A DNA stretch of 31,128 nucleotides from JAPXRI01 sp033813635 (GTDB lineage: Bacteria; Bacillota; Clostridia; Oscillospirales; QAMX01). Positions within the stretch are counted from its first letter, which is position 1. Every line of letters begins with the position of its first letter. The stretch is from contig JAPXRI010000034.1 in NCBI GenBank assembly GCA_033813635.1, forward strand, positions 1 to 31,128, given 5' to 3'. A program made the position numbers and the translations under genes. The notes beneath the pieces are model-generated. The model was not told where the DNA came from and did not search any database. It worked only from the letters and a program-made list of their open reading frames with translations. Below, in pieces: positions 6,696 to 15,204 of the stretch.

Positions 6696-7862
6696 ATGCG
6701 AAACGAGAAGATTGAGGGCATCGGCTCGGTGTATGGCGGGGAATACGACGTAGTCGCAGTCGAGGGCGTAGGCAAGCTAAAGGGCGAGGTCACGGCGAAT
6801 AAGATCGCGGTTGAGGGGCTTTTAAAGGCGAAAAAGCCTTTGAAGACCGGAAAGCTGAACGTCGAGGGCGCCGGGCGCTTTTTCGGGGACGTTAAAGCGG
6901 AAGAAGCCAAAATCGAGGGGCTTATGAAGCTCCGCGGGGCGTCGCTCTACGCGCGGGAGATCAGCTGCGAGGGTTTGCTCGTCTGCACAAAAGAGGTCAG
7001 CGCGGATAAAATCACAGTCGACGGGATCTGCTCGGTAAAACGGCTTTTCGGCGACGTCGTCGACATCAGGTCGGAACAGGGAGCGGTGGAGCAGATCAAG
7101 GGCATCAATCTGATAAAGTTCTGTTCGGGGATGTATTTCGGCAGAAGGGTGAGCACCCGCAGGTCGATCTGCGATACGCTGGAGTGCACGGCGCTGTCGG
7201 CGCGGCGCCTTGAGGCGGAAATTGTCAGGGCGAACAGCGTGCGCCTGAGCGACGAGTGTAAAATCGGCAAGCTTTACTGCGACGGTGATATCTGCTACGA
7301 CGATACCTGTGAAATCGGCGAGATTATATCAAAAAACGAAAAAATAAAAAATAATAAGGATAAGGAAGGTCTTCTTATGGCGGACGCGACCCTTGTAAAG
7401 ATACTCGAAATGTACAAAGCGGGAAAAATCGGCGCGGACGAGGCGGAAAAAATGCTGTCCTCAGCGGGCTTTGCCGGCGCAGGCGCTGCACCGAAAAGAG
7501 AGGCTATCACCGGAAAGACCGGCGATATCGACTGGGAGGACGACGGCAAGCTCCGCATCGTCGCGTTCATCGGGAGAAAGCTGCTAAAGAAGGGTGCGGA
7601 GGAGAGCAAAAAGCTTGAGGTCAGCTACGACGGGCCGGCGCTCGACGTGGTCAGCCATTTGTCGCTCACCTGCGGCGATATCCGGGGCAACGCGACCGCC
7701 GGCAGCCATATCAAATGCGCCAACATCAGCGGAAACGTCACCGCGGGCTCCAGCGTCGAGTGCGGCGACGTGGGCGCGAGCATAACCGCCGGCTCAAGCA
7801 TCCGTGCGAAATGCGTAAAGGGGAATATCAGAGCCGGTTCGAGCGTGACGATAGAGAAATAA
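6696..7862 (+). CDS. Bactofilin-like protein, apparent fusion of two ORFs (YhbF-like region)
   Basis: 388 residues with a strong SD (GGAGGG, 6682-6687). Residues 1-215 are bactofilin-like repeats (VAVEGVGKLKGEVTANKIAV, EGLLKAKKPLKTGKLNVEGA, ITVDGICSVKRLFGDVVDI). After a Lys/Asn-rich linker (about 216-226) comes what looks like a separate protein beginning MADATLVKILEMYKAGKIGA (a short helical SHOCT-like start). It ends in another solenoid with repeated GxxxAGSxxxCxxI units (about 325-388: GNATAGSHIKCANI, GNVTAGSSVECGDV, GNIRAGSSVTIEK). ATG 7377 has its own SD (AAGGAAGG, 7362-7369), so the second half may also be made separately. Presumed cytoskeletal scaffold acting with the 5737 gene. Confidence 0.72.
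   Translation: MRNEKIEGIGSVYGGEYDVVAVEGVGKLKGEVTANKIAVEGLLKAKKPLKTGKLNVEGAGRFFGDVKAEEAKIEGLMKLRGASLYAREISCEGLLVCTKEVSADKITVDGICSVKRLFGDVVDIRSEQGAVEQIKGINLIKFCSGMYFGRRVSTRRSICDTLECTALSARRLEAEIVRANSVRLSDECKIGKLYCDGDICYDDTCEIGEIISKNEKIKNNKDKEGLLMADATLVKILEMYKAGKIGADEAEKMLSSAGFAGAGAAPKREAITGKTGDIDWEDDGKLRIVAFIGRKLLKKGAEESKKLEVSYDGPALDVVSHLSLTCGDIRGNATAGSHIKCANISGNVTAGSSVECGDVGASITAGSSIRAKCVKGNIRAGSSVTIEK
7362..7379 (+). promoter_or_regulatory. Internal SD and start codon inside the bactofilin fusion
   Basis: AAGGAAGG followed by a seven-base spacer and ATG (7377-7379) lies within the 6696 ORF, in frame, exactly where a new protein-like segment (MADATLVKIL) starts. The preceding linker is translated from A-rich sequence (about 7330-7365) in which a one-base change in either direction would produce an immediate TAA. 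Confidence 0.6.
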
Positions 7863-7875
7863 CAGGGTGGGCTAT

Positions 7876-9672
7876 ATGAAAGCGCTGATTGAAACAGGCA
7901 AAACCTACAAAATATGGGATTTTCTCGTGATACCCTTCGCTGTAACTCCTGTGTACACGTCGTTTCGGATTTTGAACAGGGTTGTGGGCTCGCTGATCCC
8001 GTCGGTCAACGTGCTGGTAACGGCGAAGTTTGTGGACACCGCGACGGCGATATTCAACGGCGCCGAGCCGAAATCGGCGATTTATCTGCCGCTGGCTCTG
8101 ATTACCGCGATTGTAGTCTACAACACGCTGAACTCCGCGCTGATGAAGCTTGCCAACCTGAAATTCGATATGAAAATGGCGGAGCGCTACCGCTCAGAAG
8201 TGGTGGATAAGCGCGCCCGGCTCGACTACGCGCATATAGAGAATAACGACACCTGGGACCTGATCAAGCGCACCTGCGGGAACGCCGAGGGGAGGATATC
8301 CGGCGGTTTTGACAATCTCATGAACATCGCGGGCATTGCTATACAGGTCGGCTCACTTCTGGCGATAATCATGGCGCAGGTTTGGTGGGCGGGGCTCGCG
8401 ATCGTCGGGATGTCCGTCCCGCTGTTTTTCCTGGCGTTCAAGGGCGGAAAAGAGACCTATAAGGCGAACAAGGAGGCCGAGAAGGTCAGGCGTCGCGCGG
8501 ATTATCTGAAAAGGGTGCTCTCCGACCGGGAAAACGTAGAGGAGCGGGCGCTGTTCGGATATACCGACAGTCTGAACGAAAAGTGGTACGAAAGGTACGA
8601 GACCGCGAGGCGGATAAACCTCAAGGTTCAGCTGAAATACTTTGTTAGAATGAAGGGCTCGAGCCTGATCACCGTGCTGCTCTCGGTGCTGATCATCGGC
8701 GTGCTGATCTTCCCGCTCCGGCAGGGGGATCTCACGGTGGGTATGTTTATGGGCCTGGTTACGGGGACGTTCAACCTCGTCCAGATGATGTCCTGGGGGC
8801 TGGCGTCGACGACGCAGCAGCTCGCCGAGGGTAAGGAGTACTTAAAGGACCTTACGGCGTTCTGCGCCCTATCGGAGACCGCCGGAGCCCTTGACAAACC
8901 GGTGGAGCCGGATAAGGTTTCGCTTGAGAGCGTCGAGTTTAAAAACGTGAGCTTTGCCTACCCGGGCACGGACAAAATGATTCTAAAGGATTTTTCCCTT
9001 CGTATGGAGAAGAACCTGCACTACGCGTTTGTGGGCGTCAACGGGGCCGGAAAGACAACGGTCACAAAGCTGCTGACCGGCATGTACGACAATTTCGAGG
9101 GCGAGATCCTGATCAACGGCAAGAGCATAAGGGAATACAGCCTCGCCGAACTCAAGCGCCTTTTCTCCGTGGTCTACCAGGACTTCGCGAGATACCAGAT
9201 CCGCGCGAGGGACGCGATTGCCATCGGCGACGTGCTTGCGGACGACGAGGAGAGGCTTCAGGCCGCGATCGACACGATCGGGCTGCGGGAGGCTATCGAC
9301 AAGCTCCCGCAGAAGCTTGACAGCTATCTCGGGAAGGTCAAGGAGGGCGCGGTCGATCTCTCTGGCGGCGAATGGCAGCGGCTCGCGATCGCGAGAACCT
9401 TTTACGGCAACGCGGGCATGCGCATTCTGGACGAACCGACCGCGGCGCTGGACCCCGTCGCCGAGAGCAACATCTATCAGATGTTCGGCCGCGTCAGCAC
9501 GGGAAAATCCACGCTGTTCATCACGCACCGCCTCGGGGCGGCCAGGCTCGCGGACGTGATTGTGGTGATAGACGGCGGCCGCGTCGCCGAGCAGGGCAGC
9601 CACGCCGAGCTGATGGCGAAAAAAGGCATCTACGCGGAGATGTTCGAGAGCCAAAGGAGCTGGTATCAATGA
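7876..9672 (+). CDS. ABC exporter half-transporter, subunit 1 (fused membrane and ATPase domains)
   Basis: 598 residues: an N-terminal type I exporter membrane domain (about 15-320, hydrophobic segments near 40-60, 68-90, 150-185 and 262-305) and a C-terminal ATPase domain. The ATPase has Walker A GVNGAGKTT (387-395), Q-loop YQDF, signature LSGGEWQR (495-502), Walker B with E520 (RILDEPTAALDP) and H-loop H551 (ITHRL), all intact. Start ATG 7876 is preferred over the in-frame GTG at 7867, because that GTG belongs to the AGGGTGG SD. The stop overlaps the next gene's start (ATGA), so the two are almost certainly translated together as a heterodimer. Substrate unknown; drug, lipid or peptide export are all possible. 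The gene follows the bactofilin gene by only 13 bp, so it is in the same operon. Confidence 0.88.
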   Translation: MKALIETGKTYKIWDFLVIPFAVTPVYTSFRILNRVVGSLIPSVNVLVTAKFVDTATAIFNGAEPKSAIYLPLALITAIVVYNTLNSALMKLANLKFDMKMAERYRSEVVDKRARLDYAHIENNDTWDLIKRTCGNAEGRISGGFDNLMNIAGIAIQVGSLLAIIMAQVWWAGLAIVGMSVPLFFLAFKGGKETYKANKEAEKVRRRADYLKRVLSDRENVEERALFGYTDSLNEKWYERYETARRINLKVQLKYFVRMKGSSLITVLLSVLIIGVLIFPLRQGDLTVGMFMGLVTGTFNLVQMMSWGLASTTQQLAEGKEYLKDLTAFCALSETAGALDKPVEPDKVSLESVEFKNVSFAYPGTDKMILKDFSLRMEKNLHYAFVGVNGAGKTTVTKLLTGMYDNFEGEILINGKSIREYSLAELKRLFSVVYQDFARYQIRARDAIAIGDVLADDEERLQAAIDTIGLREAIDKLPQKLDSYLGKVKEGAVDLSGGEWQRLAIARTFYGNAGMRILDEPTAALDPVAESNIYQMFGRVSTGKSTLFITHRLGAARLADVIVVIDGGRVAEQGSHAELMAKKGIYAEMFESQRSWYQ

Positions 9673-11486
9673 GCAAACAGAAAAACGATGAGAAGAAAAA
9701 GGTCAGCGTAGTGCGCGCGTTTCTGCGCCTCGCGCCGATTGTCTTTAAAAGCGCTCCCGCCCAGTACTCCGCCTACGCTGTAATCAGCATCGCCCACGGC
9801 GTTTTCTGGGGCGTTATCACGGTGTTCCAACAGAAATTTTTCGATAAAGCGACCCTGTTCGCCGCTGGCAAGGCCGGGCTCGCCGCAGTATTGGTATCCC
9901 TCGGGCTGTTCGGTCTGGTACACGTAATCGCGCAGGTGCTGAACGGCGTATCGAATTTTCTCCCGGGCGTGCTGGTGGCGAAAGTCAGCGCGATTCTCAC
10001 GATGAAGATCAATAAAAAAATCGCGGCGCTCCCGCCCGAGGTTTTCGAGGACACGAATAAGCTCGATGATATCAACAAGGCCGAGCAGGGCAAGGAAAAC
10101 GCGATCTGGTTTGTTTTTCTGTTCGGCATCATCTTTGTCTTCTATATCCCGTATTTTGCGTTTATGTCCTGGTACCTTTTCAGCCTGAAGCCGATCCTCG
10201 CGCTGTCGATAGTGGTGGTTTTCATCCCGACCGCGCTGACGCAGATCATACGCACTAAAGTTTTCGCGAAGCTCGAGGATAAGACCGCGCCGGTCAGGCG
10301 CGAGTACGAGTACTACGAAAAATGCATCGTCGACCGGACTCATTTTAAGGAGACAAGGCTGCTTGGCGCGTTTTTCGTATTCAAGAAAATGTACCTCGAC
10401 GCGCTGAAGCTGATGCAGGCGCTGAAGTTCAAGGCCACGGCAAAGACTGAAGCCTACGAATTTTTGATGAGTGTATTGACCACCGGCGGGTATATCGGCA
10501 TCCTCTATATGCTTTTCGACGCGCTGATGAAGCGGCAGATCACCGTCGGGGCCTTCGCGGCGGTGTATACGTCGATCGGCTTGCTGTTCGGGCTGATGGA
10601 AGAGGTCGTTTGCCGGCATATCGGGAACATCGCCCAGAACCTCGGCACGGTTAAAAACTACATCGCGTTCCTGGACCTGCCCGAGCGCCCCGGCGCCGCC
10701 GTCAACGTGCCGGACGGGGATATAACCCTTGAAAACGCGAGCTTTGCTTATCCCGGCGCGGAAAAAAGCGCGGTAAAGGACGTCTGCCTCAATATCAGGA
10801 TGGGAGAGACCCTCGCCGTTGTCGGTGAAAACGGCTCGGGCAAGACCACGCTGATCCGCCTGATAACCGGCCTCTACCGGCCCACGGCGGGCGACGTCCT
10901 GCGCGGCGGCGTGAACACGAAGGACGCCTCGATGCCGTCGCTTTTCGCGGACGCCTCGGCGGTGTTCCAGAAGTACCAGCGCTACCAGATGACGCTCCGC
11001 GAAAACATCGGCATCAGCAAAACGGATAAAAAAGCGGAGGATGAAGCCTGCGACACCGCCTGCGAAATGGCCGGGCTTGACAGGGAGGATGCGTCTTTCA
11101 AGGACGGCTACGACACGATGCTCTCCCGCGAGTTCGACGGGGTGGACCTGTCCGGCGGGCAGTGGCAGCGCGTCGCGATAGCCCGCGGGTATTACAGGGA
11201 CAACGGCCTCATCATCCTCGACGAGCCCACCGCCGCGATAGACCCCCTTGAGGAGACGCGGATCTACAACCGCTTCGCGGAGCTGGCGAAGGGGAAAACC
11301 GCGATCATAGTCACCCACCGCCTGGGCTCCGTCAGGCTCGCCGACAGGATTCTCGTGATGAAGGACGGCGAAGCCGTCGAGCTGGGCACCCATGAGGACC
11401 TGATGGCGAAAAACGGCGAGTACGCCCGCCTCTACACCGCGCAGCAGCAGTGGTACACGGAGGAATCGGGCGCACAGGCGGTGTAA
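9669..11486 (+). CDS. ABC exporter half-transporter, subunit 2
   Basis: 605 residues from the ATG that overlaps the previous stop by 4 bp; the open frame extends further upstream to 9372 but only as an antisense-like shadow of subunit 1. The membrane domain is about 25-330 (segments near 33-55, 68-92, 147-190, 262-285 and 292-312). The ATPase domain has Walker A GENGSGKTT (386-394), signature LSGGQWQR (494-501), Walker B with E519 (LIILDEPTAAIDP) and H550 (VTHRL). Both subunits keep the catalytic glutamate and signature, so neither site is obviously degenerate, unlike many heterodimeric exporters. It probably pairs with the preceding gene. Substrate is not deducible; there is no adjacent peptide precursor or biosynthetic gene. 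Confidence 0.88.
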   Translation: MSKQKNDEKKKVSVVRAFLRLAPIVFKSAPAQYSAYAVISIAHGVFWGVITVFQQKFFDKATLFAAGKAGLAAVLVSLGLFGLVHVIAQVLNGVSNFLPGVLVAKVSAILTMKINKKIAALPPEVFEDTNKLDDINKAEQGKENAIWFVFLFGIIFVFYIPYFAFMSWYLFSLKPILALSIVVVFIPTALTQIIRTKVFAKLEDKTAPVRREYEYYEKCIVDRTHFKETRLLGAFFVFKKMYLDALKLMQALKFKATAKTEAYEFLMSVLTTGGYIGILYMLFDALMKRQITVGAFAAVYTSIGLLFGLMEEVVCRHIGNIAQNLGTVKNYIAFLDLPERPGAAVNVPDGDITLENASFAYPGAEKSAVKDVCLNIRMGETLAVVGENGSGKTTLIRLITGLYRPTAGDVLRGGVNTKDASMPSLFADASAVFQKYQRYQMTLRENIGISKTDKKAEDEACDTACEMAGLDREDASFKDGYDTMLSREFDGVDLSGGQWQRVAIARGYYRDNGLIILDEPTAAIDPLEETRIYNRFAELAKGKTAIIVTHRLGSVRLADRILVMKDGEAVELGTHEDLMAKNGEYARLYTAQQQWYTEESGAQAV

Positions 11487-11506
11487 AACTTAATTTTTAA
11501 GCAATA

Positions 11507-11534
11507 AACAGGCGGGGCAAGGACCCCGCCTGTT
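11507..11534 (+). terminator. Strong hairpin after the ABC genes, no T run
   Basis: AACAGGCGGGG (11507-11517) pairs perfectly with CCCCGCCTGTT (11524-11534) around a six-base loop. It stands 20 bp after the stop codon, where a terminator is expected, but is followed by GGCGTG rather than T residues. It may stabilise the 3' end or terminate inefficiently. Confidence 0.5.
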
Positions 11535-11540
11535 GGCGTG

Positions 11541-11605
11541 TTGACAAAGTCAGCGCGCGAAGCAACAATGCGTTGCTTTATTTTTAATAACTATTTATGT
11601 ATAAT
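11541..11605 (+). promoter_or_regulatory. Promoter region of the XRE regulator gene
   Basis: TTGACA (11541-11546) is a perfect -35, with AACAAT 17 bp later as a modest -10. A better -10 (TATAAT, 11600-11605) lies further down with only a weak -35 (TTTATT). Between them an inverted repeat AGCAAC-AATGC-GTTGCT (11561-11577) is a candidate operator for the downstream regulator. Which start is used cannot be decided by eye. Confidence 0.45.
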
Positions 11606-11629
11606 TAACCCATAAGGAGTGGGATTGCC

Positions 11630-12319
11630 GTGTTTGACACAAGAAAGTTTGGCGCGTACCTGGCGCGTATGCGCAAAAAGGCGGATATGACCCAGTCCGA
11701 GCTCGCCGAAAGGCTCAGCCTGACTAGACAGGCGGTATCGAAATACGAGCTCGGGGACAGCTTTCCGGACATCTCGATACTGGTGCTGATCGCCGACGCG
11801 CTCGGCGTCCCGATAGACGAGCTGATCAACTCCGGCGAGCCCTCCCGCGGAGAGGCGCTGATTCTCGGCTGCGCGGCGACCGGGGACGAGAACATCGTGG
11901 CGCAGAGCGTGGCCGACATTGTCAACCTCGCGCCGCTGCTGAAGCCGAGCCTGCTGTCGAAGCTGGCCTCCGGCCTTGAAAAGCAGGGCCTCGATATCTC
12001 AAGCGTCGTTACCCTCGCCGAGTATCTAAACGACGAGAGCGTGCTTAAATTGCTCCAAAACGCGTCATTTGACCGTATCGACGAGGGGCTGCTTGAAAAG
12101 CTGATGCCGTTTCTCGACGAAAAATCAAAAGCTGCGGTGTTTGACAAAATCCTGAAGGGCGAGCTGGACTGGCGCATGCTTAAAACGCTGCTGCCCTACG
12201 CGGAGTACATAGTGAGCCAGGTCGAGGCGGCGGTGATGGAGGGCGCGCTGCCCTGGGCGGCGCTGAAGCTGATGCGCGAGGTGATGCGGGAGCTGCATGA
12301 AAAGAGAAAGGACGAGTAA
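11630..12319 (+). CDS. XRE-family transcriptional regulator with a helical C-terminal region
   Basis: GTG start with AGGAG at 11615-11619. Residues about 5-65 form a Cro/CI-type helix-turn-helix (FGAYLARMRKKADMTQSELA, ERLSLTRQAVSKYELGDSFP, DISILVLIADALGVPIDELI), a close fit to the XRE family. The remaining 160 residues are helical and Leu/Lys-rich, with repeated LLxxLxxxL patterns (for example LLKPSLLSKLASGLEKQGLD and LLEKLMPFLDEKSKAAVF). They resemble a HEAT-like or oligomerisation domain; I know no named family for it. The gene is monocistronic, with its own promoter, and convergent with the aromatic operon. Target genes unknown; autoregulation is plausible. Confidence 0.85.
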   Translation: MFDTRKFGAYLARMRKKADMTQSELAERLSLTRQAVSKYELGDSFPDISILVLIADALGVPIDELINSGEPSRGEALILGCAATGDENIVAQSVADIVNLAPLLKPSLLSKLASGLEKQGLDISSVVTLAEYLNDESVLKLLQNASFDRIDEGLLEKLMPFLDEKSKAAVFDKILKGELDWRMLKTLLPYAEYIVSQVEAAVMEGALPWAALKLMREVMRELHEKRKDE

Positions 12320-12371
12320 GGGTAACCTATGACGGAAAACTTCATACTTTTGAGTTTTAACGATATCGGTT

Positions 12372-12806
12372 TTATCCCCGCGCGTTTTCTATCAGCGCGA
12401 GCACGGCCAGCCTGTAGCCCTCGAAGCCGAGCCCGGCGAAGGTCTTGATGCAGGCCGCGGAGACATAGGATTTATGCCGGAACTCCTCTCTTTTCGAGAT
12501 ATCCGACAGGTGCACCTCGACCGCGGGGATGCCGACGGCCTTAAGCGCGTCAAGGATCGCGATGCTTGTGTGGGTGTAGGCCGCCGGGTTGATCACGATG
12601 CCGTCGAAGCGGCCGTAGGCCTCCTGGATTTTGTCAACGATCGCGCCCTCGTGGTTTGACTGAAAAAACTCAACCCCCACGCCGTTTTCCGCGCAGACCG
12701 CGCGCACGTAGTTAATCAGGCTCTCGTAGGTTTCCGCTCCGTAGATGTCCTTTTCCCTTATCCCGAGCATATTGATGTTCGGCCCGTTAATAACCAGTAT
12801 CTTCAC
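12372..12806 (-). CDS. aroQ: Type II 3-dehydroquinate dehydratase
   Basis: Converts 3-dehydroquinate to 3-dehydroshikimate, the third shikimate step. 144 residues, the usual length for the type II dodecameric enzyme. It shows the whole active site: NGPNINMLGIRE with the catalytic Arg/Tyr pair (R..KDIYG), INPAAYTHTS (substrate-binding Asn and lid), and EVHLS with the catalytic His. The GTG start at 12806 (VKILVINGPN) has GGGAG just upstream; an upstream in-frame extension to 12860 lies inside aroEK and is not needed. It is the last gene of the operon, 13 bp after aroEK. No clear terminator is seen between it and the convergent XRE gene 52 bp away. Confidence 0.95.
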   Translation of the reverse strand: MKILVINGPNINMLGIREKDIYGAETYESLINYVRAVCAENGVGVEFFQSNHEGAIVDKIQEAYGRFDGIVINPAAYTHTSIAILDALKAVGIPAVEVHLSDISKREEFRHKSYVSAACIKTFAGLGFEGYRLAVLALIENARG

Positions 12807-12819
12807 AAAAACTCTCCCT

Positions 12820-14046
12820 TTATCTGAAATAGCTTGCGATTTTCTCCGCCGCGGCCTCAACGGTCGAGGCGTTTTTTATCGTCTTGTCGGCAAAGCGAAG
12901 GTAGAGCGGCAGCCGCCTCGCGTACATGTCCTCGACGCCGCCGGCTAAAGACAGCGGCCTTCCCGAGACTTCGAGAAGCGAAAGCGGGCGCTCGATGAAA
13001 AATACCGTGCCGTTTTGCTTCAGCGGCCGGTAGTTTTCGGGTCTTGTAACGGCGCCGCCGCCCGTCGCTATCACCGCGCCGGAGCGCTTCCCGGCCTCCC
13101 GGACGGCCTCGGACTCGAGCCGGCGAAACGCCTCCTCGCCGTCCGCGGCGAATATTTCAGGGATCGGCCTTCCGGCCTTCTTTTCGATCTCGGCGTCGGT
13201 GTCGATAAACACCCGGCCGAGCTTTTCCGCGAGCCTTTTCCCGATGCGCGTTTTCCCGCAGCCCGGCATGCCGACAAGCACAGCGTTTGACATATCGCGC
13301 TCAAGCCTTAAAAGCACCCGCCCGGCGTCCGCCTCCGAAAGCTTCGTGCCCAAAAAGAGCTCATGGGCGTATTTTGCCTGCCAGACAAGCATTGAAAGCC
13401 CGTTGGTATGGGGAATGCCCAGGTCTTCCGCGTCAAACAGCAGACCCGTCCGGAGGGGGTTGTAGATCACGTCGATAACGCCTTTGAGCGATGTAAAGTC
13501 ACGGAGCTTTACAAGGCATTTCCCGTTTTCGGGGAACATACCCACCGGAGTTGTGTTTATCAGTATGTCCCAATCCGAAAAATTGCCGAGGTTAGCATAG
13601 TTAATCCTGCCGCTTCGCGAAACGACGGCAATCTCCTTTGCCCCCTCCGCCGCCGCGACAGCCCGGGCGGTGAGGGAGGTGCCGCCGCTGCCGAGAATCA
13701 GAATCCGCGCGCCGTGAAAGATTATCCCTGCTCGCCGCGCCATCTCGGAAAAACCGGCGTAGTCGGTGTTGTGGCCGATCAGCCTGCCGTTTTCAACAAC
13801 AAGGGTGTTGACGCAGCCCACGGCCCTGGCCGTGTTGGAGAGCTCGTCGCAGTAGGGGATCACGGTCTTTTTATACGGGATCGTCACGTTGAGCCCGAGA
13901 AAATCCCGGGAGCTAAGGAGCCTGTCAAGGCCGCCGGCGTCTACGCTTAAAAGCTCGTATTCGCTGTTTCCGAACAGGTTGTGGATGATTTTCGAGTAAC
14001 TGTGGGAGAGCCTTTCCCCCAGCAGGCCGTACTTGAAGCTTTTCAT
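12820..14046 (-). CDS. Fused shikimate dehydrogenase-shikimate kinase (AroE-AroK)
   Basis: 408 residues joining two consecutive shikimate enzymes. Residues 1-250 are AroE (dehydroshikimate to shikimate, NADPH): SHSYS substrate loop (14-18), NVTIPYK with catalytic Lys about 59, HNTD with Asp95, and nucleotide loop LGSGGTS (118-124). From about 252 to 408 is AroK (shikimate to shikimate 3-phosphate, ATP): Walker A GMPGCGKT (259-266), substrate Asp in DTDAEIE (282-288), shikimate-binding GGG (329-331), and lid Arg in the GRPLSL/YARR region. Both active sites look complete. There is no stop or start signal at the domain border, so this is a true fusion, not a frameshift. The start overlaps the pheA stop by 4 bp (ATGA). 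The fusion could channel shikimate; that is inference. Confidence 0.93.
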   Translation of the reverse strand: MKSFKYGLLGERLSHSYSKIIHNLFGNSEYELLSVDAGGLDRLLSSRDFLGLNVTIPYKKTVIPYCDELSNTARAVGCVNTLVVENGRLIGHNTDYAGFSEMARRAGIIFHGARILILGSGGTSLTARAVAAAEGAKEIAVVSRSGRINYANLGNFSDWDILINTTPVGMFPENGKCLVKLRDFTSLKGVIDVIYNPLRTGLLFDAEDLGIPHTNGLSMLVWQAKYAHELFLGTKLSEADAGRVLLRLERDMSNAVLVGMPGCGKTRIGKRLAEKLGRVFIDTDAEIEKKAGRPIPEIFAADGEEAFRRLESEAVREAGKRSGAVIATGGGAVTRPENYRPLKQNGTVFFIERPLSLLEVSGRPLSLAGGVEDMYARRLPLYLRFADKTIKNASTVEAAAEKIASYFR

Positions 14047-15182
14047 ATTTCCGTGTAGCTTCCGAGGAAGACGAACTGCTCGGGGGAGTTGTCAAGCTCC
14101 GAGAGCAGCGCGATGACCTCTTTGGAGTAGATCGAGGCCTGCATGTCGAAATAGAACATAAACTCAAAGTCCCGCCCGGCGATGGGACGGCTCTCAAGCT
14201 TGGTCAGGTTCAGCCCGAGCGCCGAAAACTTAGCGATCATGCCGTACAGCGAGCCCGGCCGGTGGGGCAGCGTGAACATCAGGCTGGTCTTGTCCGCGCC
14301 CGGGTAGATCTCGAGCTTTTTCGAGATGCAGATGAAGCGTGTGTAGTTGTTGTCGCTGTTCTGAATGCGCTCGAGAATCGGCGTAAGCCCGTAGAGCTCC
14401 GCGCAGCTCCGTGACGAGATCGCGGCGACGTCGTCCCTTGGGGAGTCGGCCACGAGCTTTGCCGCCATCGCCGTGTTGTCGCATACGGTGACCTTGACGC
14501 CGGAGAGCTTTGACAGAAATTCGCTGCACTGGCCTAGGGCCTGCTCGTGGGAGAAAATCTCCTTAATCTGCGAGATGTCCGTCTTTTTCTTCGCCAGCAG
14601 CGCGTGGTTTATCTGGAGCCTGATCGCCCGGGCTATATGAAAACGGTATTTCTTCATCAGGTCGTAGACCTCGTTGAGCGAGCCGTACAGGCTGTTTTCG
14701 ATCGGCAGCACGCCGTACCGGCAGAGGTTTTTGTCCACGGCCTGAAAAACCCCCTGAAAGCTGTTCAGATACATAATCGACGGGCGCGAAAACAGCTTGT
14801 CGCAGGCGATCTGCGAGTAGGCCCCTTCTATGCCCTGGCAGGCCACCGTCGCGCTCTGGGGAAAGCACTCGGGGGTTTCGGCCAGCGCCCGGGCGATATC
14901 CGCCGCGAGCGGGCTCTCGGGCAGGATGCGCCGGGTCTGGTAGGAGCGGCTTAAATCAAAAAGCGTCGTAAACAGCACCTTGGTGTAGCCGGCGAGCTCG
15001 TCGTCCATGCCATCGGTCAGCCTTCCGATGATCTCCCGCTCCCGAGTTCTGTCGGCGACGGGGAGCGAGTTTTTCCGCTTGAACTCCGCAATTTCACCGG
15101 CGAGCCCCATCCTTTGTGTAAAAAGGTTCAGTATATTGTCGTCAATTTCGTCGATTTTTGCCCGAAGTTTCTCAATTTCCAT
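14043..15182 (-). CDS. pheA: Bifunctional chorismate mutase-prephenate dehydratase (P-protein)
   Basis: 379 residues making phenylpyruvate from chorismate. About 1-88 is an AroQ-class chorismate mutase (LRAKIDEIDDNILNLFTQRM, then VADRTREREI). About 110-290 is prephenate dehydratase (ACQGIEGAYSQIACDKLF, FQAVDKNLCRYGVLPIENSL, and the catalytic TRF at 281-283). About 298-379 is an ACT domain with GSLYGMIAKFSALGLNLTKL followed by ESRP (330-333), the Phe-binding motif of feedback-sensitive enzymes. Enzyme-level inhibition by Phe is therefore expected in addition to the leader-peptide control seen upstream of the operon. The stop overlaps aroEK by 4 bp. In this operon it is the only source of chorismate mutase I can see, so it would also supply prephenate for TyrA. 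Confidence 0.95.
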   Translation of the reverse strand: MEIEKLRAKIDEIDDNILNLFTQRMGLAGEIAEFKRKNSLPVADRTREREIIGRLTDGMDDELAGYTKVLFTTLFDLSRSYQTRRILPESPLAADIARALAETPECFPQSATVACQGIEGAYSQIACDKLFSRPSIMYLNSFQGVFQAVDKNLCRYGVLPIENSLYGSLNEVYDLMKKYRFHIARAIRLQINHALLAKKKTDISQIKEIFSHEQALGQCSEFLSKLSGVKVTVCDNTAMAAKLVADSPRDDVAAISSRSCAELYGLTPILERIQNSDNNYTRFICISKKLEIYPGADKTSLMFTLPHRPGSLYGMIAKFSALGLNLTKLESRPIAGRDFEFMFYFDMQASIYSKEVIALLSELDNSPEQFVFLGSYTEI

Positions 15183-15204
15183 ATGTGAAGGCTCCTTTAC
15201 AGAT

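Noticed and set aside
9666..11393. A 575-codon open frame on the minus strand opposite ABC subunit 2
   Set aside because: It is antisense to a gene with all ABC motifs intact; the Arg/His/Asp-rich composition is typical of a GC-rich shadow frame.
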